Shown piece after piece: positions 48,600-59,129 of a DNA stretch of 64,000 bases; positions within the stretch are counted from its first letter, which is position 1, and each line of letters opens with the position of its first letter. A program made the translations under genes and the position numbers. The stretch lies in contig CAMPDV010001317.1 in assembly GCA_946699065.1 (NCBI GenBank), positions 1 to 64,000 of the forward strand, in the 5' to 3' direction. The notes beneath the pieces were generated by a model. The model did no database searches and had not been told where the DNA came from. It worked only from the letters and a program-made list of their open reading frames with translations. Source of the DNA: Loxodes magnus (taxonomy: Eukaryota > Ciliophora > Karyorelictea > Loxodida > Loxodidae).

Positions 48600-48972
48600 A
48601 TAATAAAAGTGAAGATTACCATATGAGAAGATAGAATATATAGAGGGTGCTTCATTAAGACATTGGGTACCAGGAAGTACCCGTGTAAAGACCTGAACAA
48701 GAATCTTGGCAGGAGTCAAGGATGTCAAGACTGAGGTATCAAGTAACAATATGTTGAACGATGCCTAAGAATAAGGTCTCTTTAGGGAAGTACTCCGACA
48801 TTGGTTCTATAGGAGACAAGAATTTCCAAGGGATGCTAGCACAGGGAAGAATGTAATATAAAACGTTTTTAAACTTTTAAGAACTTTAATTAAAGAGCTG
48901 CGCGTTATTGTAGTGCTACGCGCTCTATAATATTTTTTTTTTTAAATATTATTATTATTTTTATTATCTTTT
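48600..48972 (+). mobile_element. probable ATT-tailed element C, 3' part
   Basis: Directly after the last WD repeat the sequence changes to a G+C-richer block with open frames (for example FREVLRHWFYRRQEFPRD). It ends in a strong hairpin, 48894-48926 (GCGCGT paired with ACGCGC and an outer AGA/TCT), a T run and an imperfect ATT tail at 48943-48970. The order of G+C-richer 3' region, hairpin and ATT tail matches elements A and B. No target duplication was found, and the 5' boundary is unclear, so it is listed as probable. Confidence 0.5.
48894..48943 (+). terminator. hairpin followed by T tract at the 3' end of element C
   Basis: Stem GCGCGT/ACGCGC with a 12-base loop, lengthened by AGA/TCT, followed within 10 bases by 12 T. 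It could be the recognition structure of a retroelement 3' end or a Pol III-type stop. It stands out strongly in this A+T-rich setting. Confidence 0.5.
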
Positions 48973-49149
48973 TACATGTTTAATTTATAAAGATTTATTT
49001 CTGATAAGTTCAAAAATATTATCTTATTTTTAAACATACTTTTTTAAAATTTTAGAGATTTTTCTTATTTTTTTATAAATTAAAAATAAAATAATAGATG
49101 ACATAAATTTATTAGATTAAAAAAATTAATGTTTTAAATATCTTTTTAA

Positions 49150-50074
49150 TATAAAAATACAAAAATAAATGTTTGACGCTCTTATAGGTATTTCAATCTC
49201 TTTCCCACCAACCTCTAGACTGGTCTAGAGGCTAAATATAAAAGTTTATATGTCTCTACAAATATTCATCTTGTTATTCATACTGTCACTGAGGTATTCT
49301 TTCGTCTAGATAATGATTGGTAGCTTAAGTCTTTTATATTTTTCCAAATTTGATGCAATGTAATCTTTCTCTTTCTCTTTGTCTTTTTAATTTTATTTTT
49401 TGTTGTATCTTCTTTTTATTTCCAACTTCTTCTTGTAGTTTCAATATTCTTATTTAAAGTTTTGAAATTTATAGCGTCTTTTCCATAGATACGTTCGAGA
49501 GTTACAATAATAGTATCTTTTAGATTCTCTTTTAGGTTTAAATTTTGAGTTATTTTCTCTTTCAATTATTATTTAGTCATTTCCTTATTCTTTTAGGTCA
49601 ATTTAACGCTGTAATTTTTGCTGGCTATCTTCGATTTTTTCTATTTTGTTGATAAATTCTTTCTGTTTCTATTATTAGTGTTATGATTAATTGTCCCGGT
49701 CTTGTGAAACATTACAAAATGCATTAAGGCCTCTTTTTTAGATCATGAGTCTCAATTATATTTTGTCTGCAATTATAATTTTTTCCATTTTTCTCTTTTT
49801 ATCTTTCTTCAATTTTTTACCTCTTCTGGAGGTTTAACACCACTTTTATCGGGTAATCGTGTCTTATTTACTATTCTGTGATGGGATTGGAGACTTCCGA
49901 GTGCATATATCTTTTAGTATAATTCCTAGGATTTTCCTCAAAAATGGGTGGTTCGATTTGATGTTGACCTTTTTGATTCCCTTTTTTTGGTTCTAACTTC
50001 TCTAGGGTGTCGTTAACTCCTACCTTTTTGGAGCCGCGAAAAATCCTGATTTGAATCCTAACATATTATAGCAT
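49150..50074 (-). CDS. retroelement ORF1-like basic coiled-coil protein, frames broken
   Basis: The minus strand from ATGs at 50074 or 50064 is much richer in G+C than its surroundings. Coding-like segments, in different frames: EKLEPKKGNQKGQHQIEPPI and RHDYPIKVVLNLQKR; KSGVKPPEEVKNWRKIKREK; then QKEFINKIEKIEDSQQKLQR with ERENNSKFKPKRESKRYYYC; and DTIIVTLERIYGKDAINFKT followed by a run of Lys/Arg. Basic ends around a coiled coil recall gag/ORF1 proteins. No complete knuckle or RT is present. The 3' end has a perfect 9-bp inverted repeat at 49212-49231. Confidence 0.4.
49212..49231. repeat. perfect 9-bp inverted repeat, 2-bp spacer
   Basis: CCTCTAGAC-TG-GTCTAGAGG. It lies just past the end of the minus-strand ORF1-like region and may be its 3' hairpin. 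Confidence 0.7.
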
Positions 50075-50109
50075 CTTTATAATTAAACTATTTTTGGGTT
50101 CAGAGTATT

Positions 50110-51430
50110 TTACTTAAAATAACAAAAAGAATTATGATAAAAACTTTTAATTATTAAATAGTTTAAAACTTAGTACTTTTTATAAAAAATCTTATCATTA
50201 GTTTCAATAAGTATAAATATTTTTCTATAAAATATTAAAATTTTGTTTCAAATTATAAAACTTTAATCAAAAACATTAATTAAATAGTCAAAATATTTAA
50301 ATATTCTAAATAAAGGATTTATTTTAGAAATTTTTGATTCAAATATTAAAAAAGGAAATAATTTTATTGATTATGCATCACTTAAAAAAAAATTTAATTT
50401 TCACATCAAATATCTGAAATTTATTTTTTTAATCAATTATACATCTTTAAAAGATTCAGAAAAAAAATTGTTTCTATCCAGATAATTAAATATAAATTAA
50501 AGTTATCTCAAAAAGAATAAATACTAGAAAAGTTATTTGTAATTGATAATAAATAATAAATTAACTAAAATAAATGCAGCAAAAATGAGATAGAAAAAAG
50601 AATGTAAGTAAAATTAAATGTAATAAAAACTTGAAAGAAAAAATTTTTCAAACCAAAATTAAAATAAAATATTCAAATTTTTTCATATTTTATCTATCTT
50701 TGTCTTTTTTCATATATTTCTATTTTATTTTGATTCTCTTTTTATCTTATTTTCTTTTCTTTTTATTAGATAAAGTTTTTTGGCGTGTTCTTTACTTTAC
50801 TTTCAGATTTTTTATATTTATCTATTTTTTTCTATTTATTTAAAAAAAAAAAATATTTTTTTATTTTTTTGAAAAATGTTAATTTTAGTTCTTTATAATT
50901 TACTTTTATTAAAGATTTTTATCTTAATAATTTAAAGTTTTGCATAAATTAATCTTTTAATTGTTTTTTTAGTTATAGTGTGTAGTATTTCTTTGATAAA
51001 TTAAAGGAATTTTAGATTTTTATAACCAAAATTTTAATTTTATATTTCAGATTATCTGTATTTAAATTTTACCCTCAATTTTTTTTGCTTATAATTTTTT
51101 TAATTTTTGGATCAAAGTTGCAATTTTTTTCTTTTCGTATTTCCTTTTAATATTTTTTTAAATTTTTTATGCTTTTTTAATTTGCTCTTAATCAAAAACA
51201 TGATATATTTTTTTCTGTTTATCTATATCTTTTTTGTTTTTTATAATAATTTTTGATAAAATAATTTCTGATATAAATTTTTTTATTTTAATAATATTCA
51301 ACTATTATTTATTACTAAATATTATTTTTTAAATGACTTGAGGTTAAGTAAATTATCGTTTTTTATATATTATAAGTATACGAAAATTTACCTATATTTT
51401 TTAACTCTAAAATATTTTTTTAATATAAAT
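50110..51430. other. T-rich intergenic stretch, nothing recognised
   Basis: Long T runs and A/T-only stretches. Frames of the minus strand are Lys/Asn-only and those of the plus strand Phe/Leu/Ile-only, as expected from base composition. Confidence 0.5.
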
Positions 51431-51439
51431 AATAACAAA

Positions 51440-52090
51440 AAATAAATAATAATGGCACTATGCTTCTAAGGTTTACCTCTTTAAATTCACTTGTATTTAC
51501 TCTTATAAAATTTCTGCTACCTCCTGCGAAGTCGTTCATAGATTTCTTGATCTTCCTTTTATCTTCGGTTCAATTTTCATCTTGAAAATAATTTCTTTTT
51601 TCCTCTTCTAGTTCTATATATACTATAGCTCCTTTAAATATTTTCCTCATTATTTTATTGTTCGTTTCCATTATTGATTCATTAATTCCAATCCTTGATA
51701 TCTTTATCATAAAAAAATTTAATCATCTTGCGTATAATATTTTAACTCAGTTTTCTTTAAATTTTTTTACTTATAGTATTTACTTAATTTTAAACTATTA
51801 ACATATCCTTATTAGATATTCTTTTTTCTTGCAGAATCATCGTCATAATATTCTTATCTGCTAAATAATTTATTTATTTTTAGATTTTTCTCAATATCCA
51901 TAGGATCTGCATTACTTTAATTTTTCTAGATTATTAGATGTTAATATAATTTAATTATTGATTCTATCTTCTATTTACTTTAGTTGGAAGTTTACCTTTT
52001 GCATTTCCGATTTTTAGTTGATTTACTTTTTTAATTTCTTATTTTCTTACTTTATCTTCACAACGATTTATAAAAATGTTATTATTTTTT
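51440..52090 (-). CDS. coiled-coil / ORF1-like protein, function unknown
   Basis: The minus strand holds a basic coil region with an acidic patch (NADPMDIEKNLKINKLF, EYYDDDSARKKN). After a frame change, from the ATG at 51710, it reads MIKISRIGINESIMETNNK, KGAIVYIELEEEKRNYFQ and MNDFAGGSRNFIRVNTSEF. The second part is compact and well balanced, suggesting a folded domain. The coil-plus-small-domain order resembles LINE ORF1 proteins, but no specific match can be claimed. A TGA reads as Trp in DEN-Trp-TED. Confidence 0.45.
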
Positions 52091-52099
52091 CGTTTAAAT

Positions 52100-53280
52100 C
52101 CGAAACTTAAAATTTTAGGGTTTGATTTTTGTTATTTTTGATATACATATCTTTTTCGTAATTGATAGTTAAAATAGTTAGTCTTTTGCTTGATAAGAGG
52201 TTTATTGGATAATATAAATAATTTTTAGGTTGATAATAAGTTTTTGATCTATGACTGACTAGTTGAGTTTGAAAAATAAGATTTTGATTAATTGAATAGT
52301 AATATAAAATTGAGTCTATTAGATAGAATGTTTTTGAGTGATAATGTTGTTAGGATATATTAAGCAAATGATAGTGTTTTGAATTGAATTAAGGATATGT
52401 TTTGTTATTATATTTATAAAGGCTAAGCTAGATTATTATTTATTTATATTGTTTATAATATTTACTTTTATATTATGCTATATTATACTTTTAAAATCAA
52501 AATACCATTTTCTAGTTGTCCTTATCAATTACACTTGTTGGTAACTGATTTGATTGATGTCTAGTAATAATTTAGTATATAATATAATTTTAGAGTGTAC
52601 TTAAGATTTGAAATGATAATAGAAATAAATAACTCTGATTATAGACATAAATTAGAAGTTAATAATAAAATATGTAAATAAAGTAGTTTAAGAGTACACT
52701 ACATCTTAATAGTATTAAACTAGAGAAATCTTACTAATAATATTAGTAGATTAAATAAAATAGAAGATATAGATAGAGGATATTAATAAATAGGTAAAAA
52801 TAAGTAGTTAATATATTAATTAGAATATAAAATAGGGTTATAAAGTATAGACTGTGTGTTATAATATTAGTAATTCAAATTAATCATATTCAAGTAGTAG
52901 TTTATAATAACAATCATTATATAAGCTAAATTCTTACATCTGCTTTAATCATATTATTACATAGATTATAAATTAAATACTTATCTATTACAAATTTTTA
53001 AAATACCAGCAACAATATCTCAGTAACACTTTAACACTTTATTACACAACCATAACTAAATCAAACTAACTAACTACATCCTTATTTACTATTATTTAAA
53101 CTAACTATTTTATAATTCATAAACACACATTTTGTAGAGACTATATTAGATCATTACATATTATCTTTAAAAATTACTAAACCTATTTTAAACATTAATA
53201 GAAAGGATATCAAATTAACACTTCTAGACATTATTTCAAAATCAAACAACTACTATCAACAAATCTAATACATCAGCTAA
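52100..53280. other. no supported gene; possible 3' extension of the RING/UBL gene
   Basis: The plus strand from 52.1 to 52.9 kb is unusually rich in G and T but shows no motif. On the minus strand the frame of the neighbouring RING/UBL gene remains coding-like until about 53150 (DEKLIPIKEMLELVIKV), so that gene may end there. Confidence 0.35.
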
Positions 53281-53289
53281 AATATATAC

Positions 53290-56103
53290 CTATTATCAAA
53301 ATATTACCTTAATTACTAATTCCAACATCTCCTTAATAGGAATCAATTTTTCATCAATAAAGTGAAAAAAGCAAGAAAGTTAGCAAAGATCTTAAAATAT
53401 AATGCTAATATGCTTAGTAACTTTAAAATAGCTAAAGTATCTAAATTAGAAATTAATTAATAATTAAGTATTAATTTAAGATAAATATTTAAAGTTGTTA
53501 AATGTTTTTTCCATCTCTGCTTATATCAAAAATTACCCTCTATAATCAAAAACTTACTTATCATTAAATTATTTACATCCTAAAATAGAAAAATAACTAC
53601 CTAGTATAAATAATCTAATATTAATCATTACTACAACATTCTTTAATCAATTATATTAGGTATTACTTTCTTTTCAAATCAATCATTACCCCCTATAAAT
53701 ATTAATAATATTACATTCTATATCATTTTATTACTAACTTAGGTTAAATAATACAAGCTCATATAAGTAAATACTAGCTTCAATAAAATCAAAACCATCT
53801 TATAATTATTTCTTACAATCAAAAATTAAAAAGGTACCTGAAGTAAATTCTTACCGCCTGAGGTAATTTATTACCCTCTTATAATAATAAAAAATACCAG
53901 CTATAATAGTTTTTAAATACAAACTGTCTATAAAAAATATTTTACATTCTATAAATTTTTAAAATAACTTACTCACTATAAATATTTAAAATATCTTACA
54001 TTCTATAAATATTTAAAATATCTTACATTCTATAAATATTTAAAATATCTTACAATCTATAAATATTTAAAATGTCTTACTCCCTATAAATATTTAAAAT
54101 ATCTTACAATCTATAAATATTTAAAATATCTTACAATCTATAAATATTTAAAATATCTTACAATCTATAAATATTTAAAATGTCTTACTCCCTATAAATA
54201 TTTAAAATATCTTACAATCTATAAATATTTAAAATATCTTACATTCTATAAATATTTAAAATATCTTACCAACTATAAATATTTAAAATATCTTACAATC
54301 TATAAATATTTAAAATATCTTACAATCTATAAATATTTAAAATGTCTTACTCCCTATAAATATTTAAAATATCTTACTCCCTATAAATATTTAAAATATC
54401 TTACAATCTATAAATATTTAAAATATCTTACCATCTATAAATATTTAAAATATCTTACAATCTATAAATATTTAAAATATCTTACATTCTATAAATATTT
54501 AAAATATCTTACTCACTATAAATATTTAAAATATCTTACATTCTATAAATATTTAAAATATCTTACATTCTATAAATATTTAAAATATCTTACATTCTAT
54601 AAATATTTAAAATATCTTACAATCTATAAATATTTAAAATAACTTACCATCTATAAATATTTAAAATATCTTACATTCTATAAATATTTAAAATATCTTA
54701 CATTCTATAAATATTTAAAATATCTTACAATCTATAAATATTTAAAATAACTTACATTCTATAAATATTTAAAATATCTTACAATCTATAAATATTTAAA
54801 ATAACTTACCATCTATAAATATTTAAAATATCTTACATTCTATAAATATTTAAAATATCTTACAATCTATAAATATTTAAAATAACTTACCATCTATAAA
54901 TATTTAAAATATCTTACAATCTATAAATATTTAAAATAACTTACCATCTATAAATATTTAAAATATCTTACATTCTATAAATATTTAAAATATCTTACAT
55001 TCTATAAATATTTAAAATATCTTACCATCTATAAATATTTAAAATATCTTACATTCTATTTTAAATAGAAATACCATCTTATTTTAAGTTTTACCTCCTT
55101 TATTTGTTTTTTTACTTGCTATATATTAAATAATTTACTTTCTGGATTTGTTAAATTACCAACTTAACATAATTATTTTACAATCTTTTTTATTATATAC
55201 ATTCTATATTTAATTATTACTCCCTTTCTTAGTATTCTTACAATCTTATTTATTTTATTACATTCTTAAATTTTATTTATTACTTTCTAGTTTTTAAAGT
55301 ATTACTCACTTTTGTTAAATATATTACACACTTTTTTAAAATTTACCTCCTATACATTTATTTCTAACTTTTTTCGAAGTCATTTTAGCCTTTTTTAAAT
55401 TTTCTTACTTTCTCCTATTTTTGATTATTTAATGCTTTCTAATTTTTATTATTATTTACATTCTATTATTATTATATTTACCATATTATTTTCTCATTAT
55501 CTCGAAAACTAATTTTTTATTAATTACTTTCTATCTTTATTTTTTACCTTCTAAATCTTATTTTCTCACCTCCTTAAATTTATATTAATTACAAGCCTTC
55601 AATTTTAATTCTAGCTAAACCTCATCTCTATTCTCCATTTTATTTATTTTATGCTAACTATCTAATTTTTCTTATCCTTTATAAAGTTCATAAAAATCAG
55701 CGTCAATTCCTTCTAGTCTTTCTACTTTTTATTTCAGTTATTCAATTATTTCTCCTTCCTCTACTGTTAAGTTTATCTCTTCTTCATTTTCACTTAAAAT
55801 CTTGACTTTTATTAGTTTCGGTTTCTGCTAATAAGATAGTTCAATTTTAGTTTCTTCAAGATGAAGTTATTTATATTCTTATTTACTTTCACTTGATTAG
55901 CCCTTTTAGTTTATTAAACTTTTTGGATCATCAAATGAAACTATTCTACAGTTTCTTTTTGGGCACTGATAAGAACCCTCTCTTAAGTATTCTTCAAGAA
56001 TACAAATTTGGCATACTTGATGTCCACAAGGAAGGGTTACGGGAATTCGTATTTAAGAGTCGAAATGAACTAAGCATGAGCTGCACCTGTTAGATTCAGC
56101 CAT
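53290..56103 (-). CDS. RING finger plus ubiquitin-like protein with nine-residue repeats
   Basis: The ATG at 56103 is followed directly by a C3HC4 RING: C7, C10, C26, H28, C31, C34, C47, C52 (MAESNRCSSCLVHF; PCGHQVCQICILEEY; QCPKRNC). The last pair is C-x4-C instead of the usual C-x2-C. Residues 98-168 form a ubiquitin-like domain, from IKVKILSENEEEINLTVEEG through LKQKVERLEGIDADFYELYK to EVQLELKL. From about residue 200 the frame runs through degenerate and then, at 53940-55057, nearly identical 27-bp units encoding DCKIFQIFI-type repeats. The repeats decay again to about 53300. A RING with a UBL suggests an E3 ubiquitin ligase; the repeat tail could be a solenoid or a binding platform (inference). 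The 3' end is approximate. Confidence 0.8.
53940..55057 (-). repeat. 27-bp tandem array, about 41 copies, coding
   Basis: The plus-strand unit is TCTATAAATATTTAAAATAT followed by CTTACAT. In the RING/UBL frame the minus strand reads (E/D)(C/G)KIFQIFI. Differences between copies concentrate in the first two codons (GAA, GAT, GGG, GTG or GTT, then TGT, GGT or AGT) and occasionally the fourth (ATA, TTA, ACA). The last five codons are constant. Flanking sequence on both sides keeps the period with more divergence, a pattern typical of an array homogenised from its centre. Confidence 0.9.
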
Positions 56104-56109
56104 ATTGAT

Positions 56110-56800
56110 TATAATGAAAGTGAATTAAATAGTTTAAATCTATTTATGTTTAATTCTAAAGCTTAAGAAAATAATAAGTTATTAATAATTAGATAGTTAC
56201 TATACTAGTCTAAAGCTAAGAAGCTTTTCTAAATTAAGAATTCATATATTAACTTAATTAAACATTTAGCTATTAGTTAATTCATTTTAATCCATATCAT
56301 ATTAACACTATCTATCTATACTCATGTAGTCTATCATTTAGAACTTTAATGCAATCAATATTGCTACTATCATAGCTTTTGTATACTAATAATAGTTATC
56401 TATTTATAATGCTTTTACTTATAATAGGAAGGATATACTTTTAGTATAATTAGTAGCTTTCTAAAGGATTATTTTGCTACTTAATTATTTTATTAAGTCT
56501 ACTAAGCTAGCCTTTTTAATTTCTTTTTCTATTTACAACATTTATATATAATGTCCAAACCTATACCTAAGAGATGAGAGACCAAATGAAAAGATAAGAT
56601 AATTTAAAGTTAATAGATTAAAGAGAGAGGTTGATTTATTTAGAAGCTGATATAAAAAGTTAGCTCATTATTCTAACTAGAAGAAAGACTTTTAGGAATA
56701 ATAAATGGCACATCTTATATCTTAAGATAATAAATAGTAGATAATTTAAGCAGAAGTAAGTGTAGAATCTATTTTATATTTTTATTTATTTCTTTAAAAT
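56110..56800. other. intergenic region between divergent genes
   Basis: A+T-rich sequence between the minus-strand RING/UBL gene and the plus-strand genes. It may hold promoters for both. A short purine-rich plus-strand stretch at 56570-56760 is not convincing as coding. Confidence 0.4.
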
Positions 56801-56810
56801 AAAAGCCATT

Positions 56811-58720
56811 ATGCAATCAATCTGGAAACAACCATGCAAGGTAATGTCGAAACTTCACCTACTAGCATACAAAGCATCGTTCTTCTTCTTGCAATTCGAA
56901 GCTTACATCTCTTTAGTTTGTCAATTCTTATTATCAAGCGTGAAGCAGATCTTTTTGCTTTATTTTTGCTACCTCAGCTTTGTATTATACCTCAAAGCCT
57001 TATGGAAATTGAAGCCTTCCTAATTAAGCATAAATTTTGCTGAAGGAAAAAAATCGAATAATCTATTCTAAAGCCAGTAATTTAGCTGAAGCTTCCGAAG
57101 GTAGAAATCTTTCCAAAAATATTTTGGAAGGGTTTACTTCTTCCTACTACAGGGGGAAAAGGAAGAGATTGCTTTTGCTTTTTATTTACCCTACTACTAT
57201 CTAGCACTTGATGAAAATGTTGTCATGCTAGTCTTTATCCTTAATGCTATTATCGTTAACTTCCATGCTTCTAACCAAATTTTCTAATTCTCTCGACTTT
57301 AACTCTTCAATAATTTCAGATCCACATTAACATATCTAAACTGATCTCATATTTTAAATGATATCAAACTTCAAAGACATTACAAAAATATATCTCAGAG
57401 GCAAAATTAGTAGACTTTAATGACACTGGTATTTCTATTAAGGATTTACTTAAAAGCTTTAGAAAAACAGAATATTACTAACTAATAGAATCTCTAACTC
57501 ATCAAAAAGACATTAAGTAAAATAGTTTTAGACTTAAAGATTCAAATTAAGATACTTAGATAGCATTATGAAGGTCTAATTTGTAATTTTCTTATTTTAA
57601 ATTTCTGGTAAAATGAAAATTTTAATCTTCTTATACTTTAGTTTAACTAAGATGATGAAGGTTTATATCTCTGGTAATGAGTATAGAGAGATGATTTTTT
57701 AGGATAACTGCACATTTTTTAAAAAGTGATTGATATTCCGAGTGAAGAATTAAGATTTGAATGAAATTGTTAAGCTATAGACTAAAAATAGACTTCATAT
57801 AATGAGGCAATCAAAAAAGAAGTAGAAGAAAAGTGTAATTTCTTTACATCTTCCATTACGTTATAAGGATAGTAATTTCTAGTATGTGCATTCTTAGAAC
57901 TTGATGTACGTATCTATTTCAACAAACAAAAATAAATCTCTGATAAAGTGTACTTAAATATAACCAATAATAAGGTATCTCCAGCGGCTATAATGATACA
58001 GAATAATGAATATAGCAAAATAAATCCATCTAATTTTTTATAATGTATAGAGTTGTTTCTAATTCAAGTGTAGATATAAAGACAGTTTCTTGATACCAAA
58101 GTTCTGGTAGATTTTGATAATCTGCTACCTTCTTTGTCACTAAATTGTTTATATAAATTAAGGCATAAAAACTTGAGTAAGGAAATTACCATACATTTAT
58201 TTTTGAAGTATAAGGAGTAATCAAGTGTACTAGACAAAAATAATCTATATTTACAGAGCTCCTCAAGTTGAAAATTTTATAGTGAGCTCTCAAAAAGGAA
58301 AAGCATGAGATACCTTATTTAGTCTAAAGTGTGATGATGCTACTGATTTAGATGAAGATTATCCCTTAAGATACCAGTTCTTTTGCATGGGATCATTCTA
58401 TAAAGAATTTCCTTTAAATTAGATGAAGAAATTAGCACTAAAAGCTTTAAGTTATTTAAATACTCTTAGTTTTTCTCCTATAGATATGAAACAGTTCTTA
58501 TGATATCTATCCTAAAAAATAGAGAAGCAAGAATAGATGGCAATAGCAGTTTCAAGTTACTAAGAAGTAAGACTAAACGTAGCACCTGAAAGCCTGCAGA
58601 GTTATATAGACAGTATCTACCAATGTCTTAACTAGCAAACAAAGTACCAGATATCCTTAAATTAGACGTCTTTGCTTACGTAGATAATTAAACAGTTCTA
58701 ATATATAAAATTTAACATTG
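56811..58720 (+). CDS. large protein, function unknown, frames broken
   Basis: Starts near the ATG at 56811 or 56834. The second gives MQGNVETSPTSIQSIVLLLA with a hydrophobic helix, then READLFALFLLPQLCIIPQS. Later segments are YYLALDENVVMLVFILNAI, VDFNDTGISIKDLLKSFRK (about 57400), and from 57770 the part shared with 35.7 kb, for example KKEVEEKCNFFTSSITLQ and FDNLLPSLSLNCLYKLRH. Near the end is NVAPESLQSYIDSIYQCLN. Several frame changes are needed. The DTGISI motif recalls the G1 box of histidine-kinase ATPase domains, but the GLGL box was not found, so this is not claimed. Confidence 0.45.
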
Positions 58721-59129
58721 AACAAGAAGTATAACCTAGTCTAATAACTAGGTGAAGTACCTTTAACTATATAAATAATCATACTTTTACATATAAAACT
58801 TCTAAAATCTAAATTTGATAAATCTTGTAAATAATTCTTCTATTCTATGAAAGGAGAAAGAAATTCCTACTAAAGAAAAGAGTTACGAGACTAGAGTCTT
58901 TTCTTTTTTATGATCTCAATCGTTGAAACTATAAAGGAGAAATAATGATAGTAATGGGAATTTCTCTGCCTAATTCCTAAGTTATTCAATGTTATTAAAG
59001 GATGCTTTGTTGTAATCTTTTTATTTGAAGAAGCAATTAATGTGAAATGGATGATTTTAGTTATATCCATCATTTAAATCTTCTGTTTACTAAATATCTG
59101 AAATGATAGATTCTATATAAGAAGGATAA

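Noticed and set aside
53940..55057. Noncoding minisatellite
   Set aside because: The period is exactly nine codons, the array lies in frame behind a RING and a ubiquitin-like domain, and variation is concentrated in two codons.
57340..57480. Histidine-kinase ATPase domain (DTGISI motif)
   Set aside because: Only the G1-like box is convincing. The N box is weak, the GLGL box and a HisKA helix were not found, and the frame changes nearby.
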